The notes beneath the pieces were generated by a model. It was not told the DNA's origin. It searched no databases and saw only the letters and a list, made by a program, of their open reading frames with translations. DNA of 7,452 nucleotides. Source: Thermodesulfobacteriota bacterium (GTDB lineage Bacteria > Desulfobacterota_D > UBA1144 > Nemesobacterales > UBA2774). Position numbers and translations under genes: made by a program. Position 1 is the first letter of the stretch. The number at the start of each line of letters is the position of its first letter. Positions 1 through 5,672 of the stretch are shown in pieces. The stretch is from positions 1-7,452 of the forward strand of contig JBCCIH010000123.1 of NCBI GenBank assembly GCA_039028315.1. Direction: 5' to 3'.

Positions 1-330
1 GATCATCATTTACATTCATTTGGAGAGGGGGATGTTGAAGCAATCCTCGAGGACTACACCCAGGATTCCATAATTATTATCCCAAACGCTATAATTAGAG
101 GACTTGATGAGATAAGAGATTTTTTCACGAACCTAACAATGGAAGTACTCCCGCCGGGGTGTGATTTTCATCTTCACGGAAAAGTGGTAGAAGAGAATGT
201 CGGCTATCTGGTCTGGCAGGCGGAGTCTGACGGTTATAAGATTCCCTTTGCCTCTGACACTTTTGTATTTGATGATGAGGGCAGAATTGAAGTGCAGACA
301 ATTGCATTTGTTCTTCACGAAAAGGAGTAG
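1..330 (+). CDS. NTF2-like/SnoaL-fold protein, 5' end missing
   Basis: The reading frame is open from the first base of the window to the TAG at 328-330, giving 109 residues without the true start, which lies upstream. The visible order is an N-terminal helix (HSFGEGDVEAILEDYTQD), a strand ending in IIIIPN, a short helix containing GLDEIRDFF, and then beta strands (HLHGKVVEENVGYLVWQAE, PFASDTFVFDDEGRIEVQ). This is the usual cone-shaped NTF2/SnoaL layout, in which the 'D-I..Y..D..I..P....RG...I..FF' pattern is characteristic. Members are about 110-140 residues long, so probably only a few N-terminal residues are lost. The fold serves many small-molecule enzymes and binding proteins, and the substrate cannot be read from sequence. 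No signal peptide is visible in the part present. The next gene begins 15 bases downstream in the same frame, after a further in-frame TAA at 337-339, so stop read-through into it is unlikely. Confidence 0.72.
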   Translation, partial: DHHLHSFGEGDVEAILEDYTQDSIIIIPNAIIRGLDEIRDFFTNLTMEVLPPGCDFHLHGKVVEENVGYLVWQAESDGYKIPFASDTFVFDDEGRIEVQTIAFVLHEKE

Positions 331-345
331 GAACTCTAAGAACCT

Positions 346-654
346 ATGAGCACACATGATGATATTAGCCCCCGGGTGCTGAGAATTGAGATATGGATGA
401 AGGACAACATGGAGTGGTCCATTGACGGGGACGGTTCTGAGGATCAGTTCAAGTTGGCAGAGATGAAGGTGCGCTCACTATTTAAAGACGAGGAAGAACT
501 GAAGCTTGTAAAGAACAAAGACGATATCAGTGCGGTTTCCAAAGATAAAGCCATAGAAACAATACAAAATACACTTTCCAATGATAATTTGATGCTATGC
601 GATGAGAAATTCACCCGCATGATGGTGTTTTTTTACTTGAGTAAGGTAGAATAG
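346..654 (+). CDS. Small acidic protein of unknown function
   Basis: This is an intact 102-residue frame from ATG 346 to TAG 652-654. I do not recognise the family. It is soluble-looking and charged, rich in Asp, Glu and Lys, with no signal peptide or membrane segment. An N-terminal strand-like stretch (VLRIEIWMKDNMEWSI) is followed by a Lys/Glu-rich helix-like centre (about residues 36-75) and a hydrophobic end (MMVFFYLSKVE). There is one cysteine, at about residue 80. No good ribosome binding site sits at the usual distance: the purine run AAGGAG at 322-327, inside the end of the preceding gene, is 18 bases from the ATG. Translation may therefore be coupled to the NTF2-like gene, or a later Met (codon 18) may be used. 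The uninterrupted frame, collinear orientation and ordinary composition favour a real gene, but the support is moderate. Confidence 0.55.
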   Translation: MSTHDDISPRVLRIEIWMKDNMEWSIDGDGSEDQFKLAEMKVRSLFKDEEELKLVKNKDDISAVSKDKAIETIQNTLSNDNLMLCDEKFTRMMVFFYLSKVE

Positions 655-678
655 AAATCTAAATATAAGCCTAAAATC

Positions 679-698
679 AAAGTATTACTATACTTTTT
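679..698 (+). repeat. AT-rich 7-bp inverted repeat followed by a T run
   Basis: AAAGTAT (679-685) and ATACTTT (690-696) are perfect reverse complements around the four-base loop TACT. The right arm runs into a T tract (694-698). It lies in the 62-base gap between the small acidic gene and the Ppx/GppA gene. It could be a weak terminator or attenuator, although it has only one G:C pair per arm, or an operator, since it overlaps a -10-like TATACT at 689-694 that has no convincing -35 partner. Confidence 0.35.
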
Positions 699-716
699 GC
701 ATAACTGGATGAATAA

Positions 717-1610
717 TTGAAATTTGCTGCAATAGATGTGGGATCAAACGCCGTAAGGCTTCTTTTTTCTCAGGTATTTGAGAACAAGGGCGAGCCGTTC
801 TTTAAAAAAGACTCTCTTTTTAGGGTTCCCATAAGATTGGGAGAAGACTCTTTTGTAAAACGTAAAATCAGTGACGAAAAAGCCGATAGTCTGATAAAGA
901 CCATGATGGCGTTTAAATATTTGATTGAGGCCTACTCTCCGCTTGACTATATGGCAATAGCTACTGCGGCCATGCGTGAGGCTGACAACTCAGTTGAAAT
1001 AGTAAATGCAGTAAACAAGGAGACAGGTGTTAATCTTCAAATAATTGATGGTCAGCGTGAGGCTGAGATTATCTATTCTAACCATGTGGCAGAGGAGCTA
1101 GACAAAAAAGGCAACTATTTGTATATCGATGTCGGAGGCGGAAGCACCGAGCTTACACTCATTTCGGGCTCCGTAGTTGTTGACTCAGGCTCATTTAAGC
1201 TGGGAACGGTCAGGCTCTTAGAAGATCAGGTGCCAAAATCTGAGTGGCAGAGAATGAAAAATTGGATTAAGGAAAGCACTGCGGATTACCCGGCGATTAA
1301 GGGAATCGGAACAGGCGGCAACATTAATAAGATTCTAAAGATGTCGATGAAAGATGATGGAGAGTTCTTAACCTATAAGAACATTAAGAAAGTATCTGAT
1401 CTGGTCAATTCATTTAGTTATGAAGACAGAATTTCTAAACTTAATCTTAGACCAGACAGAGCAGACGTAATTATTCCAGCTACAAAAATATTCCTAAAGA
1501 CTCTAAAATGGGCTGATATAAAAGACTTGTACGTGCCAAGCATTGGGCTGTCGGACGGCATAATTCATGTGCTATATGAAAAACAAAAGCAGCTTAGGCT
1601 TGAAGCTTGA
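717..1610 (+). CDS. Ppx/GppA-family phosphatase (exopolyphosphatase or pppGpp phosphatase), short form
   Basis: This 297-residue cytoplasmic enzyme of the ASKHA (actin/Hsp70/sugar kinase) fold is predicted to remove terminal phosphates from polyphosphate, from pppGpp, or from both. Motifs in order are AAIDVGSNAVRLL (residues 4-16, phosphate-1 loop), ATAAMREADN (82-91), IIDGQREAEIIY (109-120, where Glu115 aligns with the catalytic Glu of E. coli PPX), YIDVGGGSTEL (136-146, phosphate-binding Gly-rich loop), GIGTGGNI (196-203) and VPSIGLSDGII (273-283). The length fits the two-domain family core, as in the roughly 310-residue Aquifex protein, and lacks the C-terminal HD-like half of the ~510-residue E. 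coli PPX. The start is TTG 717: an in-frame TAA lies immediately upstream (714-716) and the conserved AIDVGSN begins at residue 5, so no other start fits. Only a weak GGA (707-709) precedes it. It is first in a run of phosphate-polymer genes, which favours the polyphosphatase role. Sequence alone does not separate PPX from GppA. Confidence 0.9.
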   Translation: MKFAAIDVGSNAVRLLFSQVFENKGEPFFKKDSLFRVPIRLGEDSFVKRKISDEKADSLIKTMMAFKYLIEAYSPLDYMAIATAAMREADNSVEIVNAVNKETGVNLQIIDGQREAEIIYSNHVAEELDKKGNYLYIDVGGGSTELTLISGSVVVDSGSFKLGTVRLLEDQVPKSEWQRMKNWIKESTADYPAIKGIGTGGNINKILKMSMKDDGEFLTYKNIKKVSDLVNSFSYEDRISKLNLRPDRADVIIPATKIFLKTLKWADIKDLYVPSIGLSDGIIHVLYEKQKQLRLEA

Positions 1611-1667
1611 TAGTTCAGGTGTCTAAAATGCTCTTTAATATAGGAATATATAGCTTATATTAAAACT

Positions 1668-3224
1668 ATGACAACGCCCGTCAACAATAGCGATTACTAC
1701 ACTTTGCCAGATGGTTTATCCAGAATTGAATTTCTGAAAAAACTTGCGAATGATCATAAAATTGTCTTGGACCCGCCTCAGAAAAAGAAAGAGGAATTCT
1801 TTGACACTTTCGACAGACGACTTTACAGCTCAAACCTGGTGCTAGTAAAAGAAGACAACTCTTATCATCTTAAAAGCTTAACGGACGGAAGAGAACTTCA
1901 AGCTTTTGAGGATACAAAAAAGCTATCACCTAAGTTTTGGTGGGATTTTCCCAAATGCTCACTCAGGGCTGAGCTCAAACCGCTTAGCAGTATAAGAGCC
2001 CTACTCTCTTTGGCCAAAATTGAAAGGACAGTTGCAACACTCAAAGTACTAAATGAAGACAAAAAAACTGTACTTTTTATATTTGTAAAAGAGCTTGTGG
2101 TCATTTCAGATCAAAGAAGGATTAAGCCTTGTGTCGTTGTGCAGCTAAAAAATGTTAGAGGATATGAAAAAGAGTTTAAGGAATTTAAAAGTTATATAGA
2201 AGAGTTAGGACTAAAAAACTCTAAGGACGATATTATTTCTGCAGCAGTCTCTAATCAAGGGAAATACCCTCTTAATTACACATCTAAAATCAACGTTAAG
2301 CTAAAGCCTGATATGAAAGGTCATGAGGCAGCAAGGCTCATATTTGAGAATCTTCTTGGAACAATGAAAGTAAATGAGTTTGGCATAAAAGATGATATAG
2401 ATACAGAGTTTTTGCACGATTTTAGAGTGGCCGTAAGAAGAACAAGATCTGCACTAAGTCAGGTTAAGTCGGTATTTAGCCCTGAGGACACTGATAAATA
2501 TAAAGAACAGTTTTCAGTTATTGGAAAAGCCACAAACGAGCTCAGGGACCTTGATGTTTATCTGTTAACTGAGGATTCCTATAAAAAGATGCTGCCTGAG
2601 GATCTTAGGGGCGGGCTGGATCCACTTTTTGACAAACTCACGCAAGACCGCAAAAAGGCATGCACAGAGTGTGCTCAATTTCTGAATTCAAAGAATTATA
2701 AAGAAATTATTTCAGACTGGCAGGAGTTTTTGCACAACGAGAGTTCGGACGCAAATTCTGCGGCAAACTCTCAGAGACCTATAATTGAAATATCTAAAGA
2801 GCATATTTGGAAAAAATACAGCAAGATAATAAAACAAGGCAGAAAAATAAATGACGCTACGCCTGATCCTGAGTTACATAGCCTAAGGATTGAGTGTAAG
2901 AAGCTCAGATATTTACTTGAGTTCTTTACTTCTCTATTCCCAGCTGATGATATGAAAACCATTATTAAGCACTTAAAAGTGCTTCAGGATAATTTAGGTG
3001 ACTTTAACGACCTTCATGTACAGCAGGAGAGTCTAAAAAAGTTTCTTAGCTCCAAAGATATTGGGTATGATCAAAGTAGCAGCACAGTTGCGGCTGCTGG
3101 GGGTCTTGTATCGGTCCTTTATCAACAGCAGGCGGTTGTGAGAAAAAAATTCAAAGAGAACTTTAATGAATTCAGCGATAAAGAAACCACAGAGCTATTT
3201 GAAAAGCTGTTTTCTGATAATTAG
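1668..3224 (+). CDS. CHAD domain protein with degenerate CYTH-like N-terminal domain
   Basis: The product is 518 residues, cytoplasmic, with no signal peptide. Residues about 215-510 form a CHAD domain, a helical bundle of two similar halves lined with conserved His, Arg and Lys that binds polyphosphate. Half one has FLHDFRVAVRRTRSAL (248-263; His250, Arg253, Arg257, Arg258, Arg260) and LRDLDV (292-297). Half two has LHSLRIECKKLRYLLEFF (403-420; His404, Arg407, Lys411, Lys412, Arg414) and LGDFNDLHV (443-451). Residues about 10-185 look like a worn CYTH (triphosphate tunnel) domain: FFDTFDRRLYSSNLVL (44-59) matches the CYTH 'DT.d..L' strand, and VVVQLKNVRGYEKEFKEF (156-173) resembles the late 'E-x-E-L' strand. 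The hallmark N-terminal ExExK metal/substrate motif is absent, so triphosphatase activity is doubtful. The start is ATG 1668, 57 bases after the Ppx/GppA stop, without an obvious ribosome binding site. The likely role is polyphosphate binding or granule association. CHAD proteins in other bacteria are known to localise to polyphosphate granules. Confidence 0.88.
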   Translation: MTTPVNNSDYYTLPDGLSRIEFLKKLANDHKIVLDPPQKKKEEFFDTFDRRLYSSNLVLVKEDNSYHLKSLTDGRELQAFEDTKKLSPKFWWDFPKCSLRAELKPLSSIRALLSLAKIERTVATLKVLNEDKKTVLFIFVKELVVISDQRRIKPCVVVQLKNVRGYEKEFKEFKSYIEELGLKNSKDDIISAAVSNQGKYPLNYTSKINVKLKPDMKGHEAARLIFENLLGTMKVNEFGIKDDIDTEFLHDFRVAVRRTRSALSQVKSVFSPEDTDKYKEQFSVIGKATNELRDLDVYLLTEDSYKKMLPEDLRGGLDPLFDKLTQDRKKACTECAQFLNSKNYKEIISDWQEFLHNESSDANSAANSQRPIIEISKEHIWKKYSKIIKQGRKINDATPDPELHSLRIECKKLRYLLEFFTSLFPADDMKTIIKHLKVLQDNLGDFNDLHVQQESLKKFLSSKDIGYDQSSSTVAAAGGLVSVLYQQQAVVRKKFKENFNEFSDKETTELFEKLFSDN

Positions 3225-3226
3225 TA

Positions 3227-3231
3227 GAGGG
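3227..3231 (+). promoter_or_regulatory. Ribosome binding site setting the parA-like start at ATG 3237
   Basis: GAGGG lies directly after the stop codon of the CHAD gene, five bases before ATG 3237. An in-frame TTG at 3234 would sit only two bases from it. The spacing selects ATG 3237 and suggests re-initiation by ribosomes finishing the CHAD gene. Confidence 0.6.
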
Positions 3232-3236
3232 TTTTG

Positions 3237-3977
3237 ATGAAAAAAATTGCAATTTACAGCATGAAGGGAGGCGTCGGTAAAACGGCTGCCGCAGTTAACC
3301 TCTCATATCTAGCTGCGGCTGGTGGAGACAACACACTCTTATGCGACCTCGATCCACAAGGAGCTTCTACATATTATTTCCGCATCAGGGCATCTAAGAA
3401 CTTCAATACCAACAAGTTTATTAAAGGCGGAAAACATATAGATAAAAATATAAAGGGCACAGACTATCCACACTTAGATCTGCTTCCTTCAAAACTATCC
3501 TACAGAAATCTGGACTTGGCTCTTGATGCTCTTAAGAATTCAAGAAAGCGATTAAAGCAGATATTTAAAGACCTGGAATATGAATATGACTATCTATTCA
3601 TGGACTGTCCTCCGGGAATATCACTGATATCAGAGAATGTTTTTAACGCAGCCGATATTATTATAGTGCCGCTTATTCCGACTACACTTTCAGAGCTCAC
3701 ATATGAAAAGCTGATAAAGTTTTTTGAAAAAAACGATATTGACTCAGGCAAGATTTATACTTTCTTTTCAATGGTAGAATCAAGAAAGACCCTTCATCAG
3801 GAAACTATGAATAAAGTGTCTCAAGAGGGAGGAAATATTCTTGAGTCCAGAATCCCCTACCGCTCGGACGTAGAAAAAATGGGCATATACCGTGAGCCCG
3901 TACCTGTATCATCTCCACATTCAGATTCTACCCAGGCTTATGTCGAGCTGTGGAATGAAATTAAATCACTTTGTTAA
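3237..3977 (+). CDS. ParA/MinD-family ATPase without a ParB partner
   Basis: This 246-residue P-loop ATPase has the deviant Walker A motif KGGVGKT (residues 10-16), including the signature Lys10 needed for nucleotide-sandwich dimers. The A' motif is CDLDPQGAST (36-45) and the Walker B motif is FMDCPPGISL (121-130). IIIVPLIPTTLSEL (141-154) and IPYRSDVEKM (206-215) are typical later ParA segments. There is no N-terminal DNA-binding extension, so it is a small (type Ib/Soj-like) ParA. Such ATPases bind the nucleoid non-specifically as ATP dimers and move plasmids, chromosome origins or protein cargo. No ParB, parS-like cluster or partition context is visible. It is flanked 12 bases either side by the CHAD gene and the CYTH enzyme gene, and so is probably co-transcribed and possibly translationally coupled. 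A cargo-positioning role for polyphosphate bodies is plausible but inferred. The start was chosen from ribosome binding site spacing and because MKKIAIYSMKGG is the family's usual N-terminus. Confidence 0.9.
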   Translation: MKKIAIYSMKGGVGKTAAAVNLSYLAAAGGDNTLLCDLDPQGASTYYFRIRASKNFNTNKFIKGGKHIDKNIKGTDYPHLDLLPSKLSYRNLDLALDALKNSRKRLKQIFKDLEYEYDYLFMDCPPGISLISENVFNAADIIIVPLIPTTLSELTYEKLIKFFEKNDIDSGKIYTFFSMVESRKTLHQETMNKVSQEGGNILESRIPYRSDVEKMGIYREPVPVSSPHSDSTQAYVELWNEIKSLC

Positions 3978-3989
3978 TTAAAAGTAGAT

Positions 3990-4460
3990 ATGCCCAAAGA
4001 GATTGAAAGAAAGTTTTTAGTCAACGAACTACCCACGAATCTGCAAAACTATCCTAAGCACGAAATCAACCAGGGCTATATAAGGATTGAAGATGACGGA
4101 ACTGAAGAGAGGGTCCGTAAAAAAGGTTCAAAGCACATGCATACTATAAAATCGGGCAAGGGTCTAATAAGGCAAGAATCTGAAAGAGTTATAAGCAAAG
4201 AAGAGTTTGAGAAGCTTTGGCCCAGCACACTTGGCAAGAGAATTACTAAGACCAGATATGAAATTAATTTTGGTGACGTCATAATTGAGCTAGATATCTA
4301 CTCTGGTGATCTTAATGCTCTCATTGTTGCTGAAATTGAGTTTGAGAGAGAAAATAAAAGTTTAGAGTTTAAGCCCCCGAGCTGGTTTGGCAATGAAATT
4401 ACTTATGATGAGAGATATAAGAATAAAAACCTTGCAATTTATGGTATTCCCAAGACTTGA
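3990..4460 (+). CDS. CYTH-domain triphosphate tunnel metalloenzyme
   Basis: This 156-residue single-domain cytoplasmic CYTH protein resembles the compact bacterial TTM enzymes (Nitrosomonas europaea / Clostridium thermocellum type), which hydrolyse inorganic triphosphate and sometimes nucleotide or thiamine triphosphates with Mg2+ or Mn2+. Tunnel residues appear in order: ExExK as EIERK (Glu4, Glu6, Lys8), the INQGYI strand (26-31), ERVRKK (40-45; Arg41, Arg43), HTIKSG (51-56; Lys54), RQESE (61-65), ITKTRYE (85-91; Lys87, Arg89), IIELDIYSGDL (98-108; Glu100, Asp102) and VAEIEFE (113-119; Glu115, Glu117). All the acidic metal ligands and basic phosphate ligands expected for an active enzyme appear present. 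It starts 12 bases after the ParA-like stop with only a weak purine stretch upstream, which suggests coupling. It complements the CYTH-like region of the CHAD protein, which lacks ExExK. Adenylate cyclase (CyaB class) or thiamine triphosphatase activity cannot be excluded. Confidence 0.9.
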   Translation: MPKEIERKFLVNELPTNLQNYPKHEINQGYIRIEDDGTEERVRKKGSKHMHTIKSGKGLIRQESERVISKEEFEKLWPSTLGKRITKTRYEINFGDVIIELDIYSGDLNALIVAEIEFERENKSLEFKPPSWFGNEITYDERYKNKNLAIYGIPKT

Positions 4461-4507
4461 ATCTTACTTAGCTTAAAATGCTCTCCCCCTCAATAAAACC
4501 CTACTTT

Positions 4508-4549
4508 ATAGAATTAATCTAATATAATTATGATTATTTGTAATTCTAT
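4508..4549 (+). repeat. 9-bp inverted repeat overlapping a promoter -35
   Basis: ATAGAATTA (4508-4516) is the exact reverse complement of TAATTCTAT (4541-4549), with 24 bases between. The right arm covers most of the -35 box (4538-4543) of the promoter for the secreted protein. A further ATTCTAT occurs at 4557-4563, abutting and overlapping the -10. The arrangement could be an operator pair, but in such AT-rich DNA chance is a real alternative. Confidence 0.3.
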
Positions 4550-4566
4550 CTATTTTATTCTATAAT
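4538..4566 (+). promoter_or_regulatory. Sigma70-type promoter for the IPTL-CTERM gene
   Basis: TTGTAA (4538-4543, four of six consensus bases) and a perfect TATAAT (4561-4566) are separated by exactly 17 bases. Transcription would start near 4573, leaving about 34 bases of leader with the ribosome binding site at 4593-4598. The promoter gives the secreted protein its own transcription, independent of the polyphosphate cluster, and rules against translation from the upstream ATG at 4565, which lies inside the -10 box. Confidence 0.6.
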
Positions 4567-4592
4567 GATTGAAATTTTTATATTAAGAAGAA

Positions 4593-4598
4593 AGAGGA
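4593..4598 (+). promoter_or_regulatory. Ribosome binding site selecting ATG 4607
   Basis: AGAGGA is eight bases before ATG 4607. The in-frame ATG at 4598 overlaps its last base and cannot use it. This fixes the start so that the protein begins directly with its signal peptide. Confidence 0.6.
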
Positions 4599-4606
4599 TG
4601 ATTAAT

Positions 4607-5506
4607 ATGCGCCTTTTATTATCTCTTTGTTTTCTTATTTGCTTTACTGGTCTGACCTATGCTCAGCCAGTACCTTTTGAGTGTGATAATAGGTTTCATA
4701 TGATTTTTGGTGAACAAGGCCAATCGCTAACATATGATTTAACTACAGATACATTTGTAATTGCACCTGAGCAGGCCAATAGAAGTATGAATGCAGCAGG
4801 GTATAGAGAAGTAGATAACCTTGGTTACGCTATTTTTTCAAACTCTAATGAACTAGCACAAATATCTGCAGACGGATCTGTCGTAAATCTTGGGCCAGTT
4901 AACGGTCTACCAGAAAATATATCTATTCCCGCAGGAAGCTTTGGCAATGATGGTTTGTTATATGTTTATAGAGGCGGAGTTCCTGATATTCAGAATACAA
5001 TATTTGGAATTAACGTTGACACAAGACAAGTAGAAAGAGAGATTGATATTCAAGGCCCTAATTTTGTTGTAGCTGATATTGCATTAAATCCAAACGATGG
5101 TCTTTTTTATGGTGTTAGTGGAAATTACGAAGGGGTACCTGACACTGTCCTTTTTACAATAGATATTGAGAGCAGGACAACGCAAGTGATAGGACCAGTA
5201 ATCGGACCAGTGGCATCGGCTGCAGCATTTGCTGATTCATCAGGAGTCATATACACGGCATCAACAAGAAACACTCAACCTTTTGCAGCATTTGATACAG
5301 AAACTGGCGAAGGTATAGTGCTTGGAAATGTGGCCGTAATGCCGGTAACTGTAGATGGTGGCGTAGATGGGTTTTTCTGTGCGGCAAGTCCAGGACCTGT
5401 GGCAACTTTCGTACCTACTCTTTCTGAGTGGGGTATGATTGCTATGGCAGGTATATTGGGGATTGTAGCTTTTATATATATTAGAAAAAGAAAGGCTGTA
5501 GTATAA
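4607..5506 (+). CDS. Secreted beta-propeller-like protein with IPTL-CTERM sorting signal
   Basis: From ATG 4607 the product has 299 residues. Residues 1-19 are a signal peptide (MRLLLSLCFLICFTGLTYA) with likely cleavage after TYA. The middle (about 20-265) is a string of strand-rich units with repeated phrases such as AGYREVDNLGYAIF, IALNPNDGLFYGV and AAAFADSSGVIYTA, alternating with 'D-x-x-T-x-x-V' turns. This pattern is typical of WD40/DUF6923-like beta-propellers. The C-terminus is a textbook tripartite sorting tail: VPTLSEWG (269-276), a hydrophobic helix (277-292) and the basic cluster RKRK (293-296). This is the IPTL-CTERM type, known to be processed by exosortase H (XrtH), which must be encoded elsewhere. 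The protein is therefore expected to cross the inner membrane, be cleaved at the C-terminus, and be released or attached at the cell surface, possibly in an extracellular matrix. It has its own promoter and terminator. Two cysteines (about 26 and 258) could form a disulfide. The ligand or partner is unknown. Confidence 0.85.
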   Translation: MRLLLSLCFLICFTGLTYAQPVPFECDNRFHMIFGEQGQSLTYDLTTDTFVIAPEQANRSMNAAGYREVDNLGYAIFSNSNELAQISADGSVVNLGPVNGLPENISIPAGSFGNDGLLYVYRGGVPDIQNTIFGINVDTRQVEREIDIQGPNFVVADIALNPNDGLFYGVSGNYEGVPDTVLFTIDIESRTTQVIGPVIGPVASAAAFADSSGVIYTASTRNTQPFAAFDTETGEGIVLGNVAVMPVTVDGGVDGFFCAASPGPVATFVPTLSEWGMIAMAGILGIVAFIYIRKRKAVV

Positions 5507-5537
5507 AGCTTATAACATAGAACAAAGTATTCATTAT

Positions 5538-5576
5538 AAGGAGCTTCGCAGATTATTTCTGATAAGCTCCTTTTTT
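5538..5576 (+). terminator. Rho-independent terminator
   Basis: AAGGAGCTT (5538-5546) pairs perfectly with AAGCTCCTT (5564-5572). Inside it, CAGA (5549-5552) pairs with TCTG (5558-5561) around a five-base loop, leaving a two-by-two internal bulge. A run of six T follows the GC-containing stem (5571-5576). It sits 31 bases after the stop of the IPTL-CTERM gene and should end that single-gene transcript. Confidence 0.88.
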
Positions 5577-5637
5577 ATTGCTTTTCACCTAATGTTAGTT
5601 ACCTTAAGACACCTATTAGCTGATATCTGCTTGGCGG

Positions 5638-5666
5638 TTGAGTTAAGCGCGATTATCTCTTAAACT
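5638..5666 (+). promoter_or_regulatory. Possible promoter for the putative lipoprotein gene
   Basis: TTGAGT (5638-5643) and TAAACT (5661-5666) each match four of six sigma70 consensus bases with a 17-base spacer. Transcription would begin almost exactly at the ATG (5673), giving a leaderless or nearly leaderless mRNA, which fits the absence of a ribosome binding site there. The strong terminator upstream means this gene needs its own promoter. The boxes themselves are weak. Confidence 0.3.
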
Positions 5667-5672
5667 AATTTC

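Noticed and set aside
1..357. Reverse-strand open frames of 60-74 codons opposite the NTF2-like gene, and similar ones opposite the CHAD and CYTH genes.
   Set aside because: They lie antisense to frames with clear protein-family motifs and show no recognisable motifs or ribosome binding sites.
1645..1661. AATATA/TATATT dyad in the 57-base gap before the CHAD gene.
   Set aside because: Six A/T-only pairs in AT-rich DNA are not distinguishable from chance, and no promoter or T run accompanies it.
1624..4484. TAAAATGCTCT occurs at 1624-1634 and 4474-4484, each starting 14 bases after a stop codon of a cluster gene.
   Set aside because: Several shared 11-mers are expected by chance in a sequence this long and AT-rich, and there is no extended similarity or dyad around them.
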